From positions 248,001 through 312,000 of the forward strand of contig NZ_JACKVK010000009.1 of NCBI RefSeq assembly GCF_025823185.1: a DNA stretch of 64,000 nt, written 5' to 3'. Numbering within the stretch: position 1 is the first letter of the stretch; every line of letters starts with the position of its first letter. The stretch is from Mycobacterium yunnanensis. Its GTDB lineage: Bacteria > Actinomycetota > Actinomycetes > Mycobacteriales > Mycobacteriaceae. The position numbers were made by a program, and so were the translations under genes. Positions 33,689-42,040 of this stretch are shown here, one piece after another. The notes under the pieces were generated by a model. That model ran no database searches and was not told where the DNA came from. It worked only from the letters and a program-made list of their open reading frames with translations.

Positions 33689-34798
33689 TCATGCGCTCTG
33701 CGGCAACCAATTTCGCACCATCGGCCGGTAGCCGACCGGCTGGTCGCCCACCTTCGCTCCAGGGTTGACCAGCTGGCTCTGGTACCCGGGCGTGAACATT
33801 CGGTACACCGACTCCGGTGCCACGGCACTGGCCTCGTCCAGCGTGGCCCTCAGCTCGGCGGGCAGCTCGAAGTCCAGCGCCGCCATCGTGTCCTCGAGCT
33901 GATGGGCACTGCTTGCGCCCACGATGGCCGACGCGATACCGGGTTGCGTGGCAACCCAGTTCACCGCCACCTGGGCCATCGTCACGCCCACTTGGTCGGC
34001 GACCGATTCCAGTGCCTCGAGCAGCTTCCAATCGCGTTCGGACGATTCGTATCCCGAGCCGCCAGGGGTCGCCAACCGGCCGTCGCCGGCGAGCCCACCG
34101 ACCACGTCGTGGCGGTACTTGCCGCTGAGGAACCCGCCGCCGAGAGGGCTCCACGCCGTAATCCCCATGCCGAGCGTCTGCGCCATCGCCAGATGCTCGA
34201 CCTCGAGTTGACGCTCGACCAGCGAGTAGGGCAACTGCAGGTTGATCATCGGGGACGTCGAATGGGCCCGAGCGAGCGTTTGCGCCTGTGCGGCATACCA
34301 ACTCGGCACGTCGGACAGACCGGCGTAGCGAATCTTGCCTGAGCGCACCAGGTCGTCGAACGTCCGGAGCACCTCCTCGACGGGTGTCAGTCGATCCCAG
34401 GTGTGCAGGAGGAAGAGGTCGACGTAGTCGGTGTTCAGCCGACGCAGCGAGTCCTCCAATGCACGGATCATGTGCTTGCGGCCGTTGCCGCCGGCGTTCG
34501 GATCGCCGGGGGCGACGCTGTTGGTGAACTTGGTGGTCAGAACCACCCGGTCACGCACCTTGGCCTCGGCGAGAAGCTTGCCGACGATCGTCTCGCTCTC
34601 CCCGGCGGTGTAGAAGTCCGCCGTGTCGACGAAGTTGCCTCCGTCCTCGAGGTAGCGGCGAAGGATGGGCCGGCTCTCGTCCAGAGTCTTGCCGTAGGCG
34701 GCGTGGTAGCCGCCGGTGCCGAAGTTCATGGTGCCCAGCGCAAGACGGCTCACACGGAGACCCGACGTGCCGAGGAGGTAGTACTGATCGAGTGCCAT
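33689..34798 (-). CDS. Aldo/keto reductase
   Basis: A 369-residue AKR with the (beta/alpha)8 fold. Catalytic tetrad positions are visible: Asp and Tyr in VDTADFYTAGESE, Lys in VVLTTKFTN and His in LFLLHTWDRL. C-terminal NADPH-binding segment: IVGASSAHQLEDTM. The start at ATG 34798 (MALDQYYLLG) opens directly with the family pattern GTSGLRVSRLALGTMNFG. Oxidoreductase of carbonyl compounds; substrate unknown. Divergent from the secreted protein at 34894. Confidence 0.9.
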   Translation of the reverse strand: MALDQYYLLGTSGLRVSRLALGTMNFGTGGYHAAYGKTLDESRPILRRYLEDGGNFVDTADFYTAGESETIVGKLLAEAKVRDRVVLTTKFTNSVAPGDPNAGGNGRKHMIRALEDSLRRLNTDYVDLFLLHTWDRLTPVEEVLRTFDDLVRSGKIRYAGLSDVPSWYAAQAQTLARAHSTSPMINLQLPYSLVERQLEVEHLAMAQTLGMGITAWSPLGGGFLSGKYRHDVVGGLAGDGRLATPGGSGYESSERDWKLLEALESVADQVGVTMAQVAVNWVATQPGIASAIVGASSAHQLEDTMAALDFELPAELRATLDEASAVAPESVYRMFTPGYQSQLVNPGAKVGDQPVGYRPMVRNWLPQSA

Positions 34799-34893
34799 GA
34801 CGTCATCGTGCACCGACGAAAATGGACCCGCAAGTCCACAAATGAGCCGCCGTTCCGCCACCGCGACCGTGCCGCTGGTGATACAAAGCAGGG

Positions 34894-35280
34894 ATGGCAG
34901 CCACGACCGGGTCCCGCACCGCCCGACCTCGGCTCGTGGCGTCCGTCCTGTTCCTGGCTACCGCGTGGGCGCTCGGCTCGGCGGGGGTCGCCCATGCCTC
35001 ACCGGTCTTCGACGTCGACTCCTACGCCCAGTGCACCTCGACCACGGTGCCCGCTCCCGGCCAGGACGCCGACGCCGTCATCAGCCAGTGCTGCGTCCAG
35101 AACGCGGGCGTTCCGGCGCCCACCAGATTCGGAATGGGTTGCGCTGCCCCGTTACGAGCCGACGCCGACCCCGATGAGCGACCGCTGATCGTGTTGCCGT
35201 CCCGCGCGCTTCCCGACGACGAACCCGACGCGGACCTCGGCGGTCTGGTCGACGCGCCGCTACCCGAGCCGCTGCCCTAG
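34894..35280 (+). CDS. Secreted cysteine-containing protein, unknown
   Basis: A 128-residue protein with a signal peptide (hydrophobic stretch VASVLFLATAWALGSAGV, cleavage near AHA-SP). The mature part has four cysteines (YAQCTSTT, QCCVQNA, MGCAAPL), possibly forming two disulfides, and an acidic, proline-rich tail. I do not recognise a family. First of seven exported proteins in a row. Confidence 0.65.
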   Translation: MAATTGSRTARPRLVASVLFLATAWALGSAGVAHASPVFDVDSYAQCTSTTVPAPGQDADAVISQCCVQNAGVPAPTRFGMGCAAPLRADADPDERPLIVLPSRALPDDEPDADLGGLVDAPLPEPLP

Positions 35281-35975
35281 TTTCCGGGCGGGGGCGGAGG
35301 CGGCGGCAGGATCAGACCGGGCGGCGGCGTGGGACCGTCGGCAGGGTCGGGCAGGAAGTCGACCAGTCCCGGCGGGATGACCGTTCCGGGCGGCGGAGCG
35401 GTGCCCGGCAGCGGCTCTCCGAGTTGCTGCTTGGGCGCCTGCCCGAGGCCACCATAGGTGCGACCGTCGCGCTGGAGGTCGATCCATCGGCCGAACCAGA
35501 TGCCCTTGCGGACGTCGGCGTTCTCGTCGCCCGGGGCCACTCCGAACTGCGTTCCCTGTCCGGGCGCCGACGGCACGTCGTTGAGTTGTTGCGCGCCATA
35601 GGCGTTGTTGAAGACGTTGAGGTTGGGCACGGTGCCGGTGCCGCCGTTCGGCGCCTCGGGAACCGGGTTCTGGCCCAGGATCGACGTTCGGTCGAGTCCC
35701 ACCACGGACGGCGCCCCGAGCGCACCGGGCACCGATGCGCCGTTGGTTTGCGCCAGCACGTCGAGACCCGCGGGACCCAAGTTCCCCAGCATCGGCACCG
35801 CTGGTCCCGCCGCGGGCGGCGGCGGCGGAGGCGGCAGTGCCGGGTCGGCGGGCACCGGCAAGGGGTCGGGGGGAAGATCGTCGGCCACGGCGGTCGCCGG
35901 GAAGGCGACCGCCGCTCCGACGGCAGCCAGGCCACACGCTGCGGCGACGATACGATGCCGGTTGATCATTGCCAT
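35277..35975 (-). CDS. Secreted proline-rich protein, unknown
   Basis: A 232-residue protein with a signal peptide ending near AVA-DD. Proline runs lie near residues 45-55 and at the C-terminus. The central part has no cysteine and contains FNNAYGAQQLNDVPS and RKGIWFGRWIDLQRDG. It could start at either of two ATGs (35975, 35969). Proline-rich exported proteins of this kind are common in mycobacterial cell walls; function unknown. Stop overlaps the convergent gene by 4 nt. Confidence 0.65.
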   Translation of the reverse strand: MAMINRHRIVAAACGLAAVGAAVAFPATAVADDLPPDPLPVPADPALPPPPPPPAAGPAVPMLGNLGPAGLDVLAQTNGASVPGALGAPSVVGLDRTSILGQNPVPEAPNGGTGTVPNLNVFNNAYGAQQLNDVPSAPGQGTQFGVAPGDENADVRKGIWFGRWIDLQRDGRTYGGLGQAPKQQLGEPLPGTAPPPGTVIPPGLVDFLPDPADGPTPPPGLILPPPPPPPGN

Positions 35976-36013
35976 GTGTCTCGTTCCATCGTGTGGGCCT
36001 GGAGTAGGTCAGG

Positions 36014-36712
36014 TCAGACGGACTTCGTGATGCCGTAGTAGGCGACCACGTCGTCGGTGTCGGTCGTCGAACTCGTCAGCGTGGCGTAGGACCGCAGGAA
36101 CGACTGTCCGACGCAACCGTCGACCTTGATGTGGGTGTCCTTGAGGGTCACCCGCACCGGAGCGGCCTTGAAGGTCTTCTTGTCGACCGTGACCGTGGAG
36201 ACCGTGCCCGGCTTGGGGTGGATTTCGATGGTGCCCGACAGCGGGAAGCTGAGCGCAGGAGCGAACACCGGTCCCGTGGCCGGGAAGCTGAGGCCGCCGA
36301 CGGTGATGCCGGCCTGACCGATGAGACGGACCTGGCCCAGTTCGATGCCACAACCGATTTGGTAGCCGGCCTCGAGCGTGCCACCGGCCAGCGTCGTCTT
36401 GCCCTTGCCGGTCACGGTGCCGGTGAAGGTGCCGCCGACGAGGTACTCGCGGGACGACAGCGCCGTGGTGAGGGGCGCGACGGGAAGCTCGCTCTCGTTG
36501 GTTGCCGCCACGGTCAGCGTCCAGCCGTCGGGGGTGGTGACGACGCCGGGCTCGGACGAGCCGACGATCCCGTTGTCGGGCGGCGGGGGGCCGGGGTCGC
36601 CGACGGGGGCCACGGCGGGGTCGGGCGGAGGCGGGTCGGCCAGCGCGACGGGAGCGGCGCCGATCGAGAACAGCATGCCGGCCGTAGCCAGCAGGGCAAC
36701 ACGATTCAACAT
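36014..36712 (-). CDS. MspA-family porin-like protein, paralogue 1
   Basis: A 232-residue exported protein. After the signal peptide (ending VALADPP) comes a Pro/Asp-rich stretch of about 30 residues, then an MspA-like beta domain: TPDGWTLTVAATNESELPVA, SSREYLVGGTFTGTVTG, GTLEAGYQIGCGIE, and the C-terminal RSYATLTSSTTDTDD with VVAYYG, matching the RPFARLIAST...VTTYG end of MspA. MspA octamers form the main hydrophilic outer-membrane channel of fast-growing mycobacteria. This member differs by its N-terminal extension and two cysteines (IGCGI, DGCVGQ). Starts at the ATG at 36712 with GAAAGG upstream. Tandem with paralogue 2. Confidence 0.8.
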   Translation of the reverse strand: MLNRVALLATAGMLFSIGAAPVALADPPPPDPAVAPVGDPGPPPPDNGIVGSSEPGVVTTPDGWTLTVAATNESELPVAPLTTALSSREYLVGGTFTGTVTGKGKTTLAGGTLEAGYQIGCGIELGQVRLIGQAGITVGGLSFPATGPVFAPALSFPLSGTIEIHPKPGTVSTVTVDKKTFKAAPVRVTLKDTHIKVDGCVGQSFLRSYATLTSSTTDTDDVVAYYGITKSV

Positions 36713-36752
36713 TGCAGAGCCTTTCAAGGGTTCGGGGTGGGGCGGCCGGCTG

Positions 36753-37430
36753 CTAGACGGACTTGGTGACGCCGAGGTAGGTGATGACGTCGTCGGTGTT
36801 GTCGGTCGAGCTGGTCAGCGTGGCGTAGGACCGGATGAACGACTGTCCCGCGCATTGATCGGTCTTGACGCGGACCCCGGTGAGGGTGATGCGGGTGGTG
36901 GTTCCCTTGAAGGACTTCTTGTCCAGCGCAACGGTCGTGACGGTGCCCGGCTTCAGGTACACCTTGCCCTGCAGGCTGATGCCTGCGCTGACACTTGGAA
37001 GGCCGATCGCGCTGATGCCGGGCGTGATGTTCGCGCCGGGGTTGATCTCGGTCTCGTCGGAGATGATGCCGCAGCCGATCTGCTCGCCGGCCTCCAACGT
37101 GCCGCCCGTCAGCTTGGTCTTTCCGCCACCGGTGATCGTTCCGGTGAAGGTGCCCGAGATGAGGTATTCACGCGACGAGATGGCCGTGGTCAGCGGGGCC
37201 ACCGGGAGCTGCGTCTCGTTGCTTCCGACGACGTTCAGCGTCCATCCGTCGGGCGTGGTGAGGACGCCCGGGGCGGCCGAGGGAACGGCGCCGGTGTCCG
37301 GCGGGGGCACGGGGGCGCCGACGGGCTGCACGGCCGGGTCTGGTGCCGGCGGATCGGCGAGCGCTACGGGCGCCGTCCCGACCGGGATGGCAATGCAAAC
37401 TGCTGCCAGCGTCGCAAAACGGTTCAACAT
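36753..37430 (-). CDS. MspA-family porin-like protein, paralogue 2
   Basis: A 225-residue exported protein clearly duplicated with its downstream neighbour: same signal peptide end, same Pro-rich extension, TPDGWTLNVVGSNETQLPVA, SSREYLISGTFTGTITG, GTLEAGEQIGCGI and RSYATLTSSTDNTDD. Both cysteines are conserved (IGCGI, DQCAGQ). The ATG at 37430 is chosen because it aligns with paralogue 1; the open frame to 37682 is a shadow. It is 40 nt upstream of paralogue 1 on the same strand, so one transcript probably carries both. The 338-nt region before it holds the promoter. Confidence 0.8.
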   Translation of the reverse strand: MLNRFATLAAVCIAIPVGTAPVALADPPAPDPAVQPVGAPVPPPDTGAVPSAAPGVLTTPDGWTLNVVGSNETQLPVAPLTTAISSREYLISGTFTGTITGGGKTKLTGGTLEAGEQIGCGIISDETEINPGANITPGISAIGLPSVSAGISLQGKVYLKPGTVTTVALDKKSFKGTTTRITLTGVRVKTDQCAGQSFIRSYATLTSSTDNTDDVITYLGVTKSV

Positions 37431-37768
37431 GAGTGAATCGGCGCCTCTCGTGGTCGAAATGTCGAGCAGATAACGGATCTGTCGCGGCGAAGCATCCAAT
37501 GGCCGGGTTGCCGCGAGGTGAACGGACGGCGAACGATCGACACCTCGTTTCCGTCCAGCGTGTGCCGCAGTACACCTGCGGAAAGCACTGCCACCCAGCA
37601 GAATTGCCGTTCCCACCGTGCTCACAGCACGGGTTGGCCGGATGGATCGAAGTTGGATGCCGTCCGTTGGCCGGTCGTTCACCCTTTGGCCACTTGACTA
37701 CCCGACGGTAGGGATTCGACGACACCGGCGGACAACGGATAGCCGCACCGACCACCTTGGAGGAATCC
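37431..37768. other. 338-nt divergent intergenic region
   Basis: No convincing gene. It separates the porin-like pair (left, minus) from an exported protein (right, plus) and must hold both promoters. Two short perfect hairpins are visible: CCGCAG-N5-CTGCGG (37565-37581) and CCGTGCT-N3-AGCACGG (37616-37632). A TTGACT lies at 37693-37698 but has no well-placed -10. A GGAGG ribosome site precedes the GTG at 37769. Confidence 0.6.
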
Positions 37769-38293
37769 GTGACGTCACCTGGCGTGTGGAAACGAGCAGC
37801 GGCGGCATCCGCGGTCACCGTCGGAATGGGATTGGCCTTCGTCCCAACGGCTTTCGCCGACGACGATGCCACACCGCAGAGCCCTGGAGTGGCCGTCGAC
37901 GCCGTCCCGATGTCCGACGCCGCCTCCCCCGCCGCGGTGACGGCGTGCGGAAACTTCGCGCAGGCGCTCGACACCGCCGCGCAGTACTACGGCGACTTCT
38001 CCGACTCCTTCGAGGGTTCGGACTACAACGATCCCGCCGTACAGAGCAGCAACCAGGTCGGACGCACCGCCCTGCGTCAGGCCGCGGGTGTCGCGACGGA
38101 TTCGGCGAACACACCCGAACTGGATCCCAGCATCGCCGACCCGATGCGGGCCTGGTCGGCCGATGCGACCAAACTGCTCCTGAAGATGGCGCTCCGCATC
38201 CCCGGCGACAGCCTGAACACGACGGCGACGGAGATGAACACCGACGCCACCAACGCTCAGCAGGCGTGCGCGGCGGCTGGCACGCATGCCTGA
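37769..38293 (+). CDS. Secreted helical protein, unknown
   Basis: A 174-residue protein with a signal peptide (VTVGMGLAFVPTAFA, cleavage before DDDA). The mature part is largely helical with two cysteines (VTACGNFAQAL near the start and QQACAAAG near the end), probably a disulfide. The start is GTG at 37769 with GGAGG 7 nt upstream. I do not recognise the family; comparable small exported helical proteins are common in mycobacteria. It is 9 nt upstream of the sensor-domain lipoprotein and probably co-transcribed. Confidence 0.65.
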   Translation: MTSPGVWKRAAAASAVTVGMGLAFVPTAFADDDATPQSPGVAVDAVPMSDAASPAAVTACGNFAQALDTAAQYYGDFSDSFEGSDYNDPAVQSSNQVGRTALRQAAGVATDSANTPELDPSIADPMRAWSADATKLLLKMALRIPGDSLNTTATEMNTDATNAQQACAAAGTHA

Positions 38294-38302
38294 CGGTCGT
38301 TG

Positions 38303-39001
38303 ATGCGTTTCAGCACTGGACTTCTCGCGCTCGCAGCGGCGACGGCACTGACGGCATCGGCGTGCTCCAGTCCGGCCGCCGCGCCGCCCGCGCCGCCGGA
38401 ACTCGTCCCCGCCAACGCACTCGACGGCGTCCTGCTCAGCGCCGACCAGGTCGACGCCGCGACTGGCACCACGGGGATGACGGCGCACCCGCGCGTCGAC
38501 GTGATGAGTGATCATCGCAATCTGCTGCCCAACCTGAATTGCCTTGGCATCTGGCAGGTCAACGAAGCCGGTGTCTACGGCAAGGACGGCTGGATCGCGT
38601 TGCGCCAGGAGTTGCTTCGCTCACCGGACACCGACGCTTGGCGAACCCTGGTGGTGCAGTCCGTCGTCAACTACCCGTCGACCGACGCCGCGCGCGAGTT
38701 CTTCACCCAGTCGGCGGACCGCTGGTCGAAGTGCACCAACCACAACGTCAACATCACCCTCAACGACAAGCCGCTACCGAAGTGGCGCAGCGGCGAGTTG
38801 ACCAAGACCGACACCACCCTGGCGATCCCGTTCACCCGGGCCGAGGCCACCGGCCTCGCGTCGTGTCAGAGAGCGCTGGCCGTCGACGACAACGTGATCG
38901 TCGACGTTCAGGCCTGCAGCCGGGACTCGGGCACCGTGACCGCGGCCGCGGCCGTGGCCGACGCCATCACCGCCAAGCTGCCGGGGCGGGCGTCCAGCTA
39001 G
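38303..39001 (+). CDS. Lipoprotein with PknH-like extracellular sensor domain
   Basis: A 232-residue lipoprotein (lipobox ASAC, Cys at about 21) with a domain resembling the PknH C-terminal sensor. The four cysteines that form two disulfides in that domain are visible: NLNCLGIW, WSKCTN, LASCQRAL and VQACSRD. Other marks are LLSADQVDAATG and YPSTDAAREFFTQSADRW. No kinase domain is attached, as in several free-standing mycobacterial sensor lipoproteins. It presumably binds a ligand at the cell surface. Confidence 0.8.
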   Translation: MRFSTGLLALAAATALTASACSSPAAAPPAPPELVPANALDGVLLSADQVDAATGTTGMTAHPRVDVMSDHRNLLPNLNCLGIWQVNEAGVYGKDGWIALRQELLRSPDTDAWRTLVVQSVVNYPSTDAAREFFTQSADRWSKCTNHNVNITLNDKPLPKWRSGELTKTDTTLAIPFTRAEATGLASCQRALAVDDNVIVDVQACSRDSGTVTAAAAVADAITAKLPGRASS

Positions 39002-39004
39002 GGG

Positions 39005-39334
39005 CTAGCCGATCCCGGCCTCGAACCCGAAGCCACCGCCGTCGTGGTTCGGGCACGCGACGTCGACGTAGACGGTCGTGAAGGTGCCCGGGGATGGCGG
39101 GGCGCTGCTCGGGTCGTCGACGCCCGTCACCCGGCACTCCGAGAGCGGCTTGGTGTCGAACCCGTTGACCCAGTTGATCTGGACGGTGTACCCCTGGTCC
39201 TGCAGCTCGGCGACGGCGGCGTCGGCGGGCTGACCCGAAAGCGTCGACTGGTCGGCGCCTGCGATCGGGGCGGGGCCGAGCAGCACCGCCCCAGCAAACG
39301 CCAGCCAGGCGGTGTGCCGCAGCGCTCCAGACAT
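39005..39334 (-). CDS. Small secreted protein, unknown (PASTA-like pattern)
   Basis: A 109-residue protein with a signal peptide (WLAFAGAVLLGPAPIAGA). The mature part, AVAELQDQGYTVQINWVNG then LSECRVTGVDDP and VYVDVACPNH, has a strand-helix-strand look like a single PASTA domain, with two cysteines. I chose ATG 39334; the longer frame lacks a signal peptide. Last member of the exported-protein island; convergent with the lipoprotein. Confidence 0.6.
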   Translation of the reverse strand: MSGALRHTAWLAFAGAVLLGPAPIAGADQSTLSGQPADAAVAELQDQGYTVQINWVNGFDTKPLSECRVTGVDDPSSAPPSPGTFTTVYVDVACPNHDGGGFGFEAGIG

Positions 39335-39517
39335 CCCCCGACGATACGCCCGGCGCGGAAATCCGCAGCTCACGTGCGTCCACAGGACGAGTTGTATAAG
39401 GTTCTTAAGAGCCGCCTGGCGCTGCCACATTCTTCACTGCAGCCCGGCGTGCCGCGGAGCATTCCGCAGGTCCAGCAGAGGGCCGGCCACTCGTGCACCT
39501 GATCGTGGGAGACCCTC

Positions 39518-40795
39518 GTGCCGTCACCAGTCAACTCGTCGCAAGTCGCCGGTCTGAGCACCGGAAACGGTCTTCCGAACGTCGTCGTCACCGGCATCGC
39601 CATGACGACGTCGCTGGCCACCAGCGCGGACGACACCTGGAAGGCGCTGCTCGACGGGCAGAGCGGCATCCGGCTCCTCGACGACCCGTACGTCGAGGAG
39701 TTCAAGCTGCCGGTCCGCATCGGCGGCCACCTCCACGAGGACTTCGAAGACGATCTGACGCGGGTCGAGAAGCGGCGCCTCGGCTACGTCCAGAAGATGT
39801 CGACGGTGCTTGGCCGACGGGTGTGGGAGAACGCCGGCAACCCGGAGGTCGACACCAACCGCCTGGCCGTGTCCATCGGCACCGGCATGGGAGCCACCGA
39901 GGCGCTGGTCTTCGCCTGGGACGACATGCGCGAGCGCGGCATGGCCGCGGTCTCGCCGCTGGCGGTCCAGATGTACATGCCGAACGGGCCGGCGGCCGCA
40001 GTGGGGCTCGACCGGCACGCCAAGGCTGGGGTCATCACCCCGGTGTCGGCGTGTGCCTCCGGCTCAGAGGGCATCGCGCAGGCCTGGCGGCAGATCGTCC
40101 TCGGCGAGGCGGACATCGCGGTCTGCGGTGGCGTAGAGAACAGGATCGAGGCGGTGCCCATCGCGGCATTCGCGCAGATGCGCATCGTCCTGTCCACCAC
40201 CAACGACGATCCGGCCGGCGCCTGTCGCCCCTTCGACCGCGACCGCAACGGCTTCGTCTTCGGTGAGGGCGGCGCCCTGATGGTCATCGAAACCGAGGAG
40301 CATGCCAAGGCCCGCGGGGCGAACATCCTCGGTCGGCTGATGGGGGCGAGCATCACCTCCGACGGCTTCCACATCGTGGCGCCGGATCCGAACGGTGAAC
40401 GCGCCGGGCACGCCATGACGCGCGCGATCCAACTGGCCGGACTCGTGCCCGACGACGTCGACCACGTCAACGCCCACGCCACCGGCACCAAGGTGGGTGA
40501 CGTCGCCGAAGCGGCGGCCATCAACCGCGCCATCGGAAACCACGCTGCGGTGTACGCCCCCAAGTCGGCTCTGGGCCACTCGGTGGGCGCCGCGGGCGCC
40601 GTCGAGTCGATCCTGACCGTCATGGCGCTGCGCGACGGCGTCGTCCCCCCGACGCTCAACCTCCGCAATCTCGATCCGGAGGTCGACCTGGACGTCGTCG
40701 CGGACGAACCCCGTTCCGGCAACTACGAATACGCGGTCAGCAATTCGTTCGGGTTCGGTGGGCACAACGTCGCGTTGACCTTCGGCAAGTACTGA
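39518..40795 (+). CDS. Beta-ketoacyl-ACP synthase (KasA/KasB-like, KAS II)
   Basis: A 425-residue condensing enzyme close to mycobacterial KasA/KasB. Catalytic Cys is in TPVSACASGSEGIA, the two histidines are in VNAHATGTKVGD and KSALGHSVGAAGAVES, and the C-terminus NSFGFGGHNVAL is complete. KasA/KasB extend acyl-AcpM in mycolic acid synthesis. This copy is not in the fabD-acpM-kasA-kasB operon but beside an SDR gene, so it is probably a third, specialised KAS. The GTG at 39518 follows GGGAGA. A similar enzyme acting on an unlinked ACP is assumed, since no acyl carrier protein gene is adjacent. Confidence 0.9.
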   Translation: MPSPVNSSQVAGLSTGNGLPNVVVTGIAMTTSLATSADDTWKALLDGQSGIRLLDDPYVEEFKLPVRIGGHLHEDFEDDLTRVEKRRLGYVQKMSTVLGRRVWENAGNPEVDTNRLAVSIGTGMGATEALVFAWDDMRERGMAAVSPLAVQMYMPNGPAAAVGLDRHAKAGVITPVSACASGSEGIAQAWRQIVLGEADIAVCGGVENRIEAVPIAAFAQMRIVLSTTNDDPAGACRPFDRDRNGFVFGEGGALMVIETEEHAKARGANILGRLMGASITSDGFHIVAPDPNGERAGHAMTRAIQLAGLVPDDVDHVNAHATGTKVGDVAEAAAINRAIGNHAAVYAPKSALGHSVGAAGAVESILTVMALRDGVVPPTLNLRNLDPEVDLDVVADEPRSGNYEYAVSNSFGFGGHNVALTFGKY

Positions 40796-40802
40796 CCGGC
40801 TC

Positions 40803-41597
40803 GTGACCGACGGTCAGATCACCACGCACGCAGGGCTCTTCGACCTCACGGGTAAGCGCGCCCTGGTCACCGGTGGCACCAGGGGTATCGGTCTGATGAT
40901 CGCGCGCGGCCTGCTGCAGGCGGGCGCCAGCGTCGTCGTCAGCTCTCGCAGGGCCGACGCCTGCACCCGGGCGTGCGAGGAACTTGCTTCCTTCGGTGAC
41001 GTCACGGCGATTCCTGCCGACCTGTCGAAGCACGACGAATGCCTGCGCCTCGCGGAGCTGGTCACCGCCGACTCCGGCCGTCTCGACATCCTCGTCAACA
41101 ACGCCGGGGCGACGTGGGGCGAAGCGCTGGAGACGTTCCCCGACGCGGCCTGGGACAAGGTCCTCGACCTCAACCTCAAGTCCCCGTTCTGGCTCGTCCA
41201 GGCGCTGTTGCCGGCACTCGAGGCGGCGGGAACCGCCGACGACCCGGCCCGCATCGTCAACGTCGGGAGCATCGACGGCATCCACGTCAGCAAGCTACCG
41301 GTGTACTCCTACGCCAGCAGCAAGGCCGCGCTGCATCAGCTGACGCGCGTGCTCGCCCGCGAACTCGGCCCGCGACACGTCACCGTCAACGCCGTGGCGC
41401 CGGGGCCGTTCGAGTCGAAGATGATGGCGGCCACGCTCGACGCGTTCGGCGACGCGATCGCCGCATCAGCCCCGCTCCGCCGCATCGGCCGGCCCGACGA
41501 CATGGCCGGTGTCGCGGTGTTCCTGACCAGCCGGGCCGGGTCCTATCTCACCGGAGCGATCATCCCGGTCGACGGCGGGATCGCGACCACCGCGTAG
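40803..41597 (+). CDS. SDR-family ketoreductase (FabG/RhlG-like)
   Basis: A 264-residue SDR: FDLTGKRALVTGGTRGIGLM with an SSRR motif after the second strand, favouring NADPH. NAG motif VNNAGATWGE; catalytic serine in VGSIDGIH; pair YSYASSK. Starts with GTG 7 nt after the ketoacyl synthase gene, so the two are co-transcribed: a synthase and a reductase make two successive steps of an acyl elongation cycle. Dehydratase and enoyl reductase are not present here. Confidence 0.87.
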   Translation: MTDGQITTHAGLFDLTGKRALVTGGTRGIGLMIARGLLQAGASVVVSSRRADACTRACEELASFGDVTAIPADLSKHDECLRLAELVTADSGRLDILVNNAGATWGEALETFPDAAWDKVLDLNLKSPFWLVQALLPALEAAGTADDPARIVNVGSIDGIHVSKLPVYSYASSKAALHQLTRVLARELGPRHVTVNAVAPGPFESKMMAATLDAFGDAIAASAPLRRIGRPDDMAGVAVFLTSRAGSYLTGAIIPVDGGIATTA

Positions 41598-41633
41598 CCG
41601 ACTCCTCCGCCGACTGCACGCATGTTGGCGGGG

Positions 41634-42014
41634 TCACTCGGGATTTGCGTTCACGATGCGTGCGTTCGGCGACTCGCGCGGCTTCTTCTGCCACGGCCAC
41701 CTGCCGGTGATCTCCAGTTCGAGTGAGAAGCTCAGGAACGTCCGGATCGCCACAATGCCGGCCAGCACGGCGACGCTCTGCGCGTTCGGGGTGACCGCCA
41801 CCGTTCGGATGATGTCGGCGGCGACGAGGAACTCCAGACCCAGCAGGATGGTGCGGCCCAGCGTCTCCCGGAAGAAGCGGTACGTGTCCGGTGACTTGCG
41901 AACGAGGCGACCGACGGCGACACCGCCCGCCACGACGGCTCCCACGGCGATGATTGCCACGCCGACACCGTCGACCACCTTGCCGACCAGTTCGACCACC
42001 TCGATGAACTCCAC
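41634..42014 (-). CDS. DUF1622 family membrane protein
   Basis: A 126-residue protein with three hydrophobic segments (VVDGVGVAIIAVGAVVAGGV, ILLGLEFLVAADIIRTV, VAVLAGIVAIRTFLSFSL), the DUF1622 pattern. The GTG at 42014 is selected because TAGCCT lies 7 nt upstream with no ribosome site, a leaderless arrangement; the upstream frame to 42056 overlaps the divergent polymerase gene. Function unknown. Confidence 0.78.
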   Translation of the reverse strand: MEFIEVVELVGKVVDGVGVAIIAVGAVVAGGVAVGRLVRKSPDTYRFFRETLGRTILLGLEFLVAADIIRTVAVTPNAQSVAVLAGIVAIRTFLSFSLELEITGRWPWQKKPRESPNARIVNANPE

Positions 42015-42021
42015 GTTTGGG

Positions 42022-42027
42022 AGGCTA
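42022..42027 (-). promoter_or_regulatory. Leaderless-type -10 hexamer before DUF1622 gene
   Basis: TAGCCT on the minus strand, 7 nt before the GTG at 42014. Confidence 0.45.
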
Positions 42028-42040
42028 ATCGTCGGGCAGC

